Positions 19,242 to 26,633 of a stretch of 64,000 nucleotides of DNA are shown one piece after another. Position numbers and translations under genes: made by a program. Numbering within the stretch: the stretch's first letter is position 1; every line of letters begins with the position of its first letter. This stretch comes from Saprospiraceae bacterium (GTDB taxonomy: Bacteria; Bacteroidota; Bacteroidia; Chitinophagales; Saprospiraceae): positions 104,617 through 168,616 of the forward strand of contig JAJCYH010000004.1 of NCBI GenBank assembly GCA_029262995.1, given 5' to 3'. The notes beneath the pieces are model-generated. The model had not been told where the DNA came from. It was given only the letters and a program-made list of their open reading frames with translations, and did not search any database.

Positions 19242-19600
19242 TAGACATAGACCAGTTCAAGGTATTCGGCATTGCTTTCCCATTCCAGACCATCACATAA
19301 GGTATTTCCGCTGATGCCACCTAGGGTACAAATAAGATTGCAATTTGCATCATAAATATAATTTTGGCCAATGTTGACCAATTTCCCTAAAATCATTTCT
19401 GTTTTACAAGAGCCTTCATTGAAACAAAAAACGTCTTGTCCAGCAAATGACCACACGGTTAGATCTCCTGAGCCTAGACAAGCGAATTGTGCAAAAACTG
19501 GAATTTCTTCATCGATGCAAACAGGTATTTGTATCGGATCATCTGTTTTACAAGCAAATAAGCCTATACTGAACAAGATTATTAGAGATAGATATTTCAT
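19238..19600 (-). CDS. Small Cys-rich putative lipoprotein
   Basis: From the ATG at 19600 the product is 120 residues, starting MKYLSLIILFSIGLFACK with a clear lipobox (LFAC). A longer frame to 19648 only adds residues ahead of the signal peptide. The mature part has about seven cysteines, including CIDEEIP, CLGSGD, CFNEGSC and NCNLICTLGG, which suggests a disulfide-stabilised outer-membrane or periplasmic protein. No family recognised with confidence. Confidence 0.65.
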   Translation of the reverse strand: MKYLSLIILFSIGLFACKTDDPIQIPVCIDEEIPVFAQFACLGSGDLTVWSFAGQDVFCFNEGSCKTEMILGKLVNIGQNYIYDANCNLICTLGGISGNTLCDGLEWESNAEYLELVYVY

Positions 19601-19685
19601 AATTATAATTTTATTTAGAAACTTAAAGAGCTTTGACAAGCAAGTCAAATAATTAAGAATATTTTAATATTGAAAGCTTCATTTT

Positions 19686-20144
19686 TTAGTTCAATTTAAG
19701 GGTAACTGAAGTGTGGTCATTAATTATTTTCCAATTGCCATTGATATTTTTCCAAATTAACGAGAAATAGCCAGAAGGTTGATCAAACTCTCGCATTAAG
19801 GTATATTTTCCAAGTACAAGATAGTGTAACTCACCTAGAGCAGTTGTCTGATTGATTTCAAAACTTAGTTTGCCCATCGCCTCAAGATCAGGATAAGCGT
19901 TTTTATAGTTTTTCAACACCTTGTGCCAACCGTAAGTAATTCCATTCCTGCCCATGAAGGAAATGGAATCGGTTTTTGCATAGGCACTCATAAATGCTTC
20001 AAGGTCGCCAGCGTTCCAAGCATCTTGTTGGGACATTAATATTTTTTTGATTGCATTTTCATGCAAATGCTGACTGTTTTGTGCATTATTTGTAATCGGG
20101 AAAAGCAATAATAAGAGGAAGTAGATCAGAGATTTTGGTTTCAT
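19686..20144 (-). CDS. Secreted NTF2-like (SnoaL/DUF4440-type) protein
   Basis: A 152-residue protein with an N-terminal signal peptide (hydrophobic run ending TNNAQ) and one NTF2-like cone domain. The opening helix motif QDAWNAGDLEAFMSAYA and the end GYFSLIWKNINGNWKIINDHTS are typical of the SnoaL/DUF4440 group. Such proteins include isomerases and many of unknown role; no catalytic residue can be assigned. It is transcribed away from the lipoprotein gene downstream, probably as its own unit. Confidence 0.75.
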   Translation of the reverse strand: MKPKSLIYFLLLLLFPITNNAQNSQHLHENAIKKILMSQQDAWNAGDLEAFMSAYAKTDSISFMGRNGITYGWHKVLKNYKNAYPDLEAMGKLSFEINQTTALGELHYLVLGKYTLMREFDQPSGYFSLIWKNINGNWKIINDHTSVTLKLN

Positions 20145-20395
20145 GTCAATAGTATGTAATAAGTAATTTGTGTAAGATTAATATGTAATTATTTCTTGGT
20201 TAAGTGTTTGATTTTATTTTGAAAAAAATCAATTGGAAATGAACTAAAAGCGATACTTATTCGTTCATATTGTTTGTGAAGGAGATAATGCTCGCTCATA
20301 TCATTTATTATTCCAGCAATTTACCGAATAAGTTTGATTCGCGATCTTCGAATATAGAAGCTCTTCTCCTTTTATTGTTAATAAAATGATTAAAC

Positions 20396-20626
20396 ATGGC
20401 AAGACCACGTACAAAGAAATTTGAGTTTGGAAAGGGAATTTACTATTTCAATGTTAAAAAAGGCTACAACAACAACATTACCATTAAAAGAGTTGATAAG
20501 AAAAAAGCGATTGATGCCTATAAGTCTTATTTGAAGACACAACCAGAAAATTGTGATTGGTTAGGGAAATGGGACGGAAAGAAGTTTATAGAAGATAACT
20601 TCGAAAAAGCTTCTACAACTGTTTAG
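20396..20626 (+). CDS. Small conserved basic protein, unknown function
   Basis: A 76-residue, lysine-rich protein (MARPRTKKFEFGKG at the start, then KRVDKKKAIDAYKSYLKTQ and CDWLGKWDGKKFIED). The alternating basic and aromatic residues suggest a small beta-hairpin plus helix fold. It resembles short conserved proteins seen in Bacteroidota, but I cannot name a family. A TAAGTTTG box at 20329-20336 could be its promoter, and a strong intrinsic terminator follows the stop by 24 bp, so it is a self-contained monocistronic unit. Confidence 0.7.
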   Translation: MARPRTKKFEFGKGIYYFNVKKGYNNNITIKRVDKKKAIDAYKSYLKTQPENCDWLGKWDGKKFIEDNFEKASTTV

Positions 20627-20650
20627 AAGAAATAGAATATAGATTTATAT

Positions 20651-20678
20651 AGCCGCTTTGAAAAAAGCGGCTTTTTTA
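20651..20678 (+). terminator. Intrinsic terminator after the small basic protein gene
   Basis: A perfect 9-bp stem AGCCGCTTT / AAAGCGGCT with a four-base loop is followed by a T-run. It separates the 76-residue gene from glpX. Confidence 0.9.
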
Positions 20679-20705
20679 TTGTCATTAGAAACTTGACTAT
20701 AAGAT

Positions 20706-20733
20706 TTTGAAAGCAATAAAATTCTTACATTTG
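20706..20733 (+). promoter_or_regulatory. Candidate glpX promoter
   Basis: TTTG (20706-20709), a 16-base spacer and TACATTTG (20726-20733) match the Bacteroidota TTTG / TAnnTTTG pattern, about 30 bp before the glpX ATG. The spacer is slightly short. Confidence 0.5.
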
Positions 20734-20763
20734 CGCAAACCAATAATAACTTAAAATATCACT

Positions 20764-21717
20764 ATGAATAGGAATCTAGCTCTAGAATTTGTTCGAGTAA
20801 CGGAACTTGCCGCAATTGAATCTGCAAGATGGATGGGAAGGGGAGATGAAAAAGCTGCAGATCAGGCAGCGGTAGATGCTATGAGGAAAATGTTAGACAC
20901 TGTTGTCTGTGATGCTACAGTTGTCATTGGAGAAGGAGAGAGAGATGAGGCACCCATGTTATATATTGGAGAAAAAGTAGGTTCGGGAGATGGACCAGAG
21001 TTGGAGATTGCCCTTGACCCTTTAGAAGGAACAACGATTTGTGCTAATGGAGGATACAATGCTATATCCGTTATGGCCATTGGTAAAAAGGACCATCTTT
21101 TGCATGCACCAGATATTTATATGAGAAAGATTGCTGTTGGTCCAGATGGAGTTGGCGCAATAGATATTAATGATACGCCAACGAATAATCTTAAAAGATT
21201 GGCCCAAAGAAAATCTTGTTCGATATCAGATTTGACAGTTATTATATTGGATAGACCAAGACATGCGGATTTGATAAAAGAAGTTAGAGGTACAGGAGCC
21301 AGAATATCACTTATAGGTGATGGAGACGTTTCGGCTGCAATTGCTACAGCATTACCTGATACTGGTATTGATATGTTGTTGGGAACTGGAGGTGCTCCAG
21401 AAGGTGTGATTGCTGCAGCTGCTATGAGATGTATCAAGGGAGATTTTCAAGGCGTATTGGTGCCAAGGAATGATGCAGATACTGAACGTGCTAGGAAAAT
21501 GGGTATCAAAGACATCAATAAAGTATTTACTATGAATGAATTGGCTAAGGGAGATGTTATGTTTGTTGCTACAGGAGTTACTGAAGGATCTCTTTTAAAG
21601 GGAGTTCAGTTTAAATCATGGGGTGCAATTACACATTCTCTTGTAATGCGTTCAAAGTCTGGTACTACACGTCTGATTCAAGCAAACCATCATTTTGATC
21701 GTAAGCCAGTATATTAA
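20764..21717 (+). CDS. glpX: Class II fructose-1,6-bisphosphatase
   Basis: Gluconeogenic phosphatase of the Li-sensitive metal-dependent fold, 317 residues, as usual for GlpX. The family start LALEFVRVTELAAIESARWMG is present (landmarks E-F-V-R and A-R-W-M-G), with VIGEGERDEAPMLYIGE, the metal site DPLEGTTICANG and later GTGGAPEGVIAAAA. It has its own promoter and is bounded by a terminator upstream and by a convergent DoxX gene ten bases downstream. Confidence 0.95.
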   Translation: MNRNLALEFVRVTELAAIESARWMGRGDEKAADQAAVDAMRKMLDTVVCDATVVIGEGERDEAPMLYIGEKVGSGDGPELEIALDPLEGTTICANGGYNAISVMAIGKKDHLLHAPDIYMRKIAVGPDGVGAIDINDTPTNNLKRLAQRKSCSISDLTVIILDRPRHADLIKEVRGTGARISLIGDGDVSAAIATALPDTGIDMLLGTGGAPEGVIAAAAMRCIKGDFQGVLVPRNDADTERARKMGIKDINKVFTMNELAKGDVMFVATGVTEGSLLKGVQFKSWGAITHSLVMRSKSGTTRLIQANHHFDRKPVY

Positions 21718-21726
21718 TACTGGACT

Positions 21727-22143
21727 TTAGGAGATTACGCCGCTGATTCTGTCATCAAGAGAATACTTGCCAGGACCCAATAAATAGATTGCAATAAATC
21801 CTGCAAGAAATAAAAGTGCGGGTTCTTTACTTGCACCTCCTGATTTCATAAACCAAGCATCACCAGAATGGATATAAAATGCCGCTACTGCCATAGTGAT
21901 TATGACAGGAATGCAAAACAAGCGGGTTTTGAATCCAATAATGATCATAATTGCAGCAAAAAATTCAGCAAATATGGCAAGGGATAATCCAACAGTACTT
22001 GGAAGTCCAAACAATTCAGGAAAACGAATTTCTTCACCGCTTAAAAGAACTTGTAGTTTGCCTAAACCATGTCCCAATGCCATGAGTAAACCCATACCTA
22101 ATCTTAAAATTAAGGATGCTAAATCAGGATATCTTATATTCAT
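21727..22143 (-). CDS. DoxX family membrane protein
   Basis: Small integral membrane protein of 138 residues with four hydrophobic segments. The DoxX pattern is seen in the N-terminal LRLGMGLLMALGHGLGKL, a central FAEFFAAIMIIIGFKTR and a terminal AGFIAIYLLGPGKYSLD. Family roles range from quinone-linked redox to stress responses and are not settled. It lies ten bases downstream of the START-like gene on the same strand, likely co-transcribed with it. Confidence 0.8.
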   Translation of the reverse strand: MNIRYPDLASLILRLGMGLLMALGHGLGKLQVLLSGEEIRFPELFGLPSTVGLSLAIFAEFFAAIMIIIGFKTRLFCIPVIITMAVAAFYIHSGDAWFMKSGGASKEPALLFLAGFIAIYLLGPGKYSLDDRISGVIS

Positions 22144-22152
22144 TGTTTAATA

Positions 22153-22533
22153 TTATCCTCCACAAACAACTTGTAATTCAGATATTTGAGAAGCCCACAA
22201 ATCTTTCTGTTCTTCAACTTCATCTTTATCACAAAAATCTGTGATTTCTAGAATAGTTTGTAGAGTTATATCTGATTTGTACATTCTGAATTCAAAATAT
22301 TCACCTATTTCTTCATCGTCTTCCCATTTGAATCTGAGTCTTTCTTCTTCAATATCATCAATTAGAAATGCTTCTTGAACATTTCCATCCCATCCAAATG
22401 TATAAATATCCTCTTTGATATCTACAGAATCACAAAACCATCTTACTAAATTTTCAGGTGAAGTAAGGAATTGATAAAGTATAGCAGGTGAAGCTCTAAA
22501 TATAAACTCCATCTCAATTTTCTCTCGGCTCAT
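22153..22533 (-). CDS. START-like domain protein (SRPBCC/AHSA1 type)
   Basis: A 126-residue single-domain protein of the Bacteroidota START_2 group. It opens with MSREKIEMEFIFRASPAILYQFLTSPENL (landmarks F-R-A-S-P and S-P-E-N-L) and then FGWDGNVQEA, with an acidic second half (EDDEEIGEYFEFRMYKSD). The fold forms a hydrophobic pocket, and a ligand cannot be inferred. It is divergent from rpoD, with a shared 230-bp spacer, and sits upstream of the DoxX gene. Confidence 0.78.
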   Translation of the reverse strand: MSREKIEMEFIFRASPAILYQFLTSPENLVRWFCDSVDIKEDIYTFGWDGNVQEAFLIDDIEEERLRFKWEDDEEIGEYFEFRMYKSDITLQTILEITDFCDKDEVEEQKDLWASQISELQVVCGG

Positions 22534-22682
22534 TAACTTATTATTTTATGTAGTGGAAGTCACTCCTTTAAAACCGACAAAATATATATGATAATTGTTG
22601 GATTAAAAAATATTTGGTGATAAAATTTCAAAAAGCTTTATAAGTCAAGGGTTTTCCCTCGAAGAAGCATTAAAATTAATTG

Positions 22683-22713
22683 TTGCGTTTAAGCTAGGAT
22701 AGTGATACTTTTG
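22683..22713 (+). promoter_or_regulatory. Candidate rpoD promoter
   Basis: TTG (22683-22685), a 20-base spacer and TACTTTTG (22706-22713) fit the Bacteroidota consensus, about 50 bp before the chosen rpoD ATG at 22765. Confidence 0.5.
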
Positions 22714-22764
22714 TTTTTTGTAAAAAATGGGCGTTTTTAAATATTGAAAGACTTAAAAAACCAA

Positions 22765-23631
22765 ATGAGGCAATTAAAAATAACCAAATCCATAACTAAC
22801 CGAGAAAGCCAATCACTAGAGAAATATCTTCAGGAAATTGGAAAGGTTGATTTACTTACCCCTGAAGAAGAGGTAGATTTAGCGAAGAAAATTAAAGAAG
22901 GAGATCAAGAAGCCCTTGAAAAACTGACAAAAGCCAACTTGAGATTTGTGGTTTCCGTTGCAAAACAATACCAAAATCAAGGATTATCCCTTAGTGATTT
23001 AATCAACGAGGGAAATTTGGGTTTGATCAAAGCAGCTCAGAGATTTGATGAAACCAGAGGATTTAAGTTCATCTCCTATGCGGTTTGGTGGATCAGACAA
23101 TCAATATTGCAGGCATTGGCTGAGCAATCAAGAATTGTCAGATTACCTCTTAATAAAGTGGGATCTTTGAATAAGATTAACCGGGCATTTTCTGAATTAG
23201 AGCAGGAATTTGAAAGAGAGCCTTCTTCAGAGGAATTGGCTGATTTATTGGAAATCACATCTGATGAAGTAGAAACAACATTAGGTGTAGCGGCACGACA
23301 TGTGTCAATGGATGCTCCCTTTGTGGATGGTGAAGACAACTCCTTACTAGATGTATTAGAAAACAGTGGAACTCCTGGTACGGATACCAAGTTGGAATAT
23401 GCTGAATCATTACGTAGAGAGATTGAAAGGTCTTTAAACACCTTAACAGAGAGACAATGTGATGTAATTAAGCTTTATTTCGGGATTGGAATCGAACACC
23501 CGATGTCTCTTGAAGATATTGGAGACAGATTTGGCTTGACCAGAGAACGAGTGAGACAAATAAAAGATAAAGCCATCAATAAGTTAAGATCTGCATCAAG
23601 AAGTAAATTATTGAAACATTATCTTGGATAA
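22765..23631 (+). CDS. rpoD: Primary sigma factor RpoD (short Bacteroidota form)
   Basis: Housekeeping sigma-70 factor of 288 residues from the ATG at 22765, which gives the conserved Bacteroidota start [25 protein letters not shown] seven codons earlier is open but does not match. Region 1.1 is absent, as in this phylum. Region 2 shows the core-binding and -10 recognition block ([19 protein letters not shown], then [10 protein letters not shown]). Region 4 ends with [20 protein letters not shown], the -35 recognition helix. A strong terminator follows, so it is probably monocistronic. Confidence 0.97.
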   Translation: MRQLKITKSITNRESQSLEKYLQEIGKVDLLTPEEEVDLAKKIKEGDQEALEKLTKANLRFVVSVAKQYQNQGLSLSDLINEGNLGLIKAAQRFDETRGFKFISYAVWWIRQSILQALAEQSRIVRLPLNKVGSLNKINRAFSELEQEFEREPSSEELADLLEITSDEVETTLGVAARHVSMDAPFVDGEDNSLLDVLENSGTPGTDTKLEYAESLRREIERSLNTLTERQCDVIKLYFGIGIEHPMSLEDIGDRFGLTRERVRQIKDKAINKLRSASRSKLLKHYLG

Positions 23632-23647
23632 GAAATTTTAGTAAAAG

Positions 23648-23688
23648 AAAAAAAAGGTCTTGTTTGTTTAAATAAGACCTTTTTTTTT
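23648..23688 (+). terminator. Intrinsic terminator after rpoD
   Basis: A-rich left arm and GGTCTT pair with AAGACC and a nine-T run across a 12-base loop. The A-tract on one side and T-tract on the other could let it work in both directions. Confidence 0.88.
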
Positions 23689-23698
23689 ATAATTACAT

Positions 23699-23740
23699 CT
23701 TAAGTGGTCCTTAAGTGGTCTTTAAGTGGTCTTAAGTGAC
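23699..23740. repeat. Short tandem repeat, 11-bp unit
   Basis: Three consecutive copies of (C/T)TTAAGTGGTC at 23699-23731 and a fourth degenerate partial copy to 23740. Each unit contains the palindrome TTAA. It lies at the decayed 3' end of the Lrp/AsnC pseudogene. Confidence 0.85.
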
Positions 23741-24178
23741 TATTATGGAGAGATATAAAAGTTTCTGTTCTATGAATTCAATTGATTTGTTGAATTTTAT
23801 CAGAAATAATGCCCTTCAGATGTTCAGTATCCGGCATATTATCTTGGCGAATAACCTATATACGCCTGTTGTATAATTCATTTCTAATATTTCAAGGAAT
23901 CTCACCTAACTTGATGGACCAACATCATTGTGAAACTTACTTTTTTCAAGATATATCCCTAGAAAGGGAGTAATGTCATAGCCTAATTTGGTATAAACCA
24001 CTTTTAACTGAGAATTCAAAATAACTTCATCTTCCATTAAATTTTTAATTCTTACAGGTACGATGCCACATGAAATGTAAAGTTCTTTACCTATTTATGC
24101 ATAAGTTTTTTTAGCGTTATACATTAATATCGAAAGAATTTATAAATCAATATCATCTGGCACAAAACTTCTTTTCAT
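23700..24178 (-). pseudogene. Degraded Lrp/AsnC family transcriptional regulator
   Basis: Reading the minus strand from the ATG at 24178 gives MKRSFVPDDIDL, stop, ILSILMYNAKKTYA, stop, IGKELYISCGIVPVRIKNL and then GYDITPFLGIYLEK. This is the wing-helix-turn-helix and linker of an Lrp/AsnC protein. After another stop near 23908 the ligand-binding (RAM) domain continues with MNYTTGVYRLFAKIICR. A one-base deletion then shifts to the frame DTEHLKGIISDKIQQIN, stop, IHRTETFISL. The first two stops and the last are each one base from the expected Lys, Glu and Gly codons. At least four nonsense changes and one frameshift make it non-functional. The rest of the gap (24179-24356) shows nothing I can name. 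Confidence 0.8.
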
Positions 24179-24356
24179 CTCATCTCGTTAGAGTTTATTC
24201 ATCGAAAGATTGGAGAAATAAATATAGATTAATCTGATTATTAACACCGAAACATGGAGCTTTACTAAACATTAATCTATTGATTTGTTGTAATACTTAT
24301 AGTTTTATTTTCTGCCGATTTTTATTCCATTATTTTTATACTTGTAAATTGACATA

Positions 24357-25922
24357 ATGCCGGAAAAAGTTAATAGGAATCAAATCAGATTTTATATGCC
24401 ATTTATGGTGGCTCTTGCTGCTGCTATTGGATTAATTGCTGGGTATAAAATAGATTTCAGCAATGATTATTCACTAATCAAACTGGAAAAGCAAGCACAA
24501 TTGATTATTACCAGGGATGGGAGAATTGAAGAAATATTAAGATTTATTGAGACTAATTATGTAGATAGTCTTGATCAAGATGAAATAGCTATAGATGCCA
24601 TAACGCATATCCTTAGGCAATTAGATCCACATTCCAATTATATAACGGCTGAAGAATTAGAGGATCATAATGAAAAAATGGAAGGGAAGTATCGCGGTAT
24701 TGGTGTCGAAACACTTGAGCTCAATGATACATTTTATATAGCCCGTGTTATTGAAGATACTCCAGCAGAAAAGGGAGGCATTAAAGTAGGCGATGCTATA
24801 ATTGCGATGAATGATGAGGATCTTACCGGAGTCAATAGTTCTTTTTCTATACTTAGGAAGCATTTCAGAAATAAAGAGAAACCACTGCTTAAGCTAGTGT
24901 TGATGCCACTAGGGGACACTATCAGCAAAACGGTGAATTTAGAATCTCAGGAAATTATTGTTCCTTCTGCTAATACCTCTTTTCTAATCAATGATGATAT
25001 CGCCTATATTAAACTTATAAGGTTTAGTGGTAATACCTATGAGCAATTTATGAAATCTGTGGAAAAGCTAATTGGAGACAAGCCTTCTATGCATTTGATC
25101 ATTGACCTTCGAGATAATCCAGGAGGATACTTGCCTGAAGCTGTCAATATCTTATCTCAATTATTTCAGGATAAGAATAAACTCCTATGTTACACTGAAG
25201 GATTGAATAGAAAACGATCAGATTACTATTCAACAGGTAAGACTTTTTATAATATTGAAAAAATTGTTGTATTGATCAATGAGTATTCCGCATCTGGAAG
25301 TGAAATTGTTGCTGGGGCTATTCAAGATTGGGATAGGGGCATAATAATTGGTCAGCCCAGTTATGGGAAAGGATTGGTACAAGAAATATTTCCTTTGAAA
25401 AATGGTGGGGCACTCAGGCTGACCGTTGCAAAGTATTACACACCATCAGGACGTTTAATACAAAAATCATATAATAATATTGCCAAAACCTTTGAAGCAG
25501 ATACAAATGAATTTAAGACCAAGTTGCTAGAGAGAAAAGTGCAAGGTGGAGGAGGAATAATGCCGGATGTGTTTGTAAAAAGTTCATTCAATGATTATTG
25601 CTACAACTATCGCGAATACATTGATTACTACATTATGCACAAAATGATTCAAACAGCTTCCAATAAATTGGAAGAAGATGATCTATCTGTAAAAGAAATG
25701 AATGAATTTGTGTATTTCTATTTTAATGAAGACATAAGTGGTTTGGAAAAAGATTGTGAAGCGGATTTAGGACAATATATTTGGGGTAACTATCTTAGGA
25801 TTTCCGTAGGTATGGATGCGTATGAACATCATTTTATTTCTAATGATGCTTATATAGATGAGGCAATGCTCTTTTTTAAAAATGAAAAAACGACGCTAGC
25901 ATCATTGTCTGTGGAAAATTAA
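24357..25922 (+). CDS. S41 family C-terminal processing peptidase
   Basis: Envelope serine protease of the CtpA/Prc family, 521 residues. An N-terminal hydrophobic anchor (about residues 14-27) is followed by a PDZ domain containing YRGIGVETLELNDTFYIARV and VGDAIIAMND. The protease domain carries the catalytic pair Ser313 (YSASGSE) and Lys338 (SYGKG), spaced 25 residues apart as in E. coli Prc. A C-terminal extension of about 130 residues is common in Bacteroidota members. Its 3' end overlaps the convergent Sua5-like gene by 21 bp. Confidence 0.92.
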   Translation: MPEKVNRNQIRFYMPFMVALAAAIGLIAGYKIDFSNDYSLIKLEKQAQLIITRDGRIEEILRFIETNYVDSLDQDEIAIDAITHILRQLDPHSNYITAEELEDHNEKMEGKYRGIGVETLELNDTFYIARVIEDTPAEKGGIKVGDAIIAMNDEDLTGVNSSFSILRKHFRNKEKPLLKLVLMPLGDTISKTVNLESQEIIVPSANTSFLINDDIAYIKLIRFSGNTYEQFMKSVEKLIGDKPSMHLIIDLRDNPGGYLPEAVNILSQLFQDKNKLLCYTEGLNRKRSDYYSTGKTFYNIEKIVVLINEYSASGSEIVAGAIQDWDRGIIIGQPSYGKGLVQEIFPLKNGGALRLTVAKYYTPSGRLIQKSYNNIAKTFEADTNEFKTKLLERKVQGGGGIMPDVFVKSSFNDYCYNYREYIDYYIMHKMIQTASNKLEEDDLSVKEMNEFVYFYFNEDISGLEKDCEADLGQYIWGNYLRISVGMDAYEHHFISNDAYIDEAMLFFKNEKTTLASLSVEN

Positions 25923-26474
25923 TTCTCCTTCTTTGTCAAAAGAAATCATCATTGCAAGTCTTGGTTTATAACTAAAACTTCTTCCGGTTTCAAGGACATA
26001 TCCAGCAATATCTAATAATTCTGAATTTATATCTTGAATGCTTTTTGGTAGATTCTCAAATGACCTTGTCGCTGGTATTGAAACAAGTGGGTGGTCTATT
26101 AATTTGATTAAGTCACAAAGCAATTCGTCTTTAGTGATACGAATGATCACCCTTCCGTTTTTGTCTTTTAAATAATAGGGCAGATGAAAAGAAGCATTGT
26201 ATAGAATATTTAATGGTCTTTCATGAAAGCAAAGCAGCGTTTCTACTCTAGGATGAATCTCCTTAACATATAATTTCAGTCTTTCGATCGTATCCGTTAT
26301 AATTACCTGTTCTCTTGAAATATTTTTACCAGTAACTTCTTTAACAGTATTTAATGCTGTTTCGCTTAGTGGATGACAGGCAAAACTCCAGATGCTGTCA
26401 GTAGGTACAAGAATAATCTTATTGTTGAGCAATATGTCACGAATAGCATATAAGTCGTCTAGGTAGTTTATCAT
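25902..26474 (-). CDS. Sua5/YciO/YrdC-like protein, divergent
   Basis: A 190-residue protein of the YrdC-like fold: it opens NKIILVPTDSIWSFACHPLS, where tRNA-threonylcarbamoyladenylate synthases have PTDTVYGLGCD (shown as landmarks P-T-D and C). However, the KxR motif expected after the ALNTVKEV helix is not evident, and the SAN-type nucleotide motif near the C-terminus is replaced by SIPATRSFENL. It is therefore probably a paralogue and not the main threonylcarbamoyl-AMP synthase. The true substrate is unknown. Confidence 0.65.
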   Translation of the reverse strand: MINYLDDLYAIRDILLNNKIILVPTDSIWSFACHPLSETALNTVKEVTGKNISREQVIITDTIERLKLYVKEIHPRVETLLCFHERPLNILYNASFHLPYYLKDKNGRVIIRITKDELLCDLIKLIDHPLVSIPATRSFENLPKSIQDINSELLDIAGYVLETGRSFSYKPRLAMMISFDKEGELIFHRQ

Positions 26475-26633
26475 ATAACAATTACATTGATCAGACGTTA
26501 ATCTAAGGGCAAACTCTTAATAGTTTGCAGTAACTTGGGGTAATAACGTATGTATAGTATTTTTAATTACATATTGTTATATGAATATTGGAGGTATATT
26601 AATTTTATATTCTATTCTGAATTTTAAAAAAGA

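Noticed and set aside
23699..23740. CRISPR or attachment site
   Set aside because: The 11-bp units have no spacers, and no integrase or tRNA gene is nearby.
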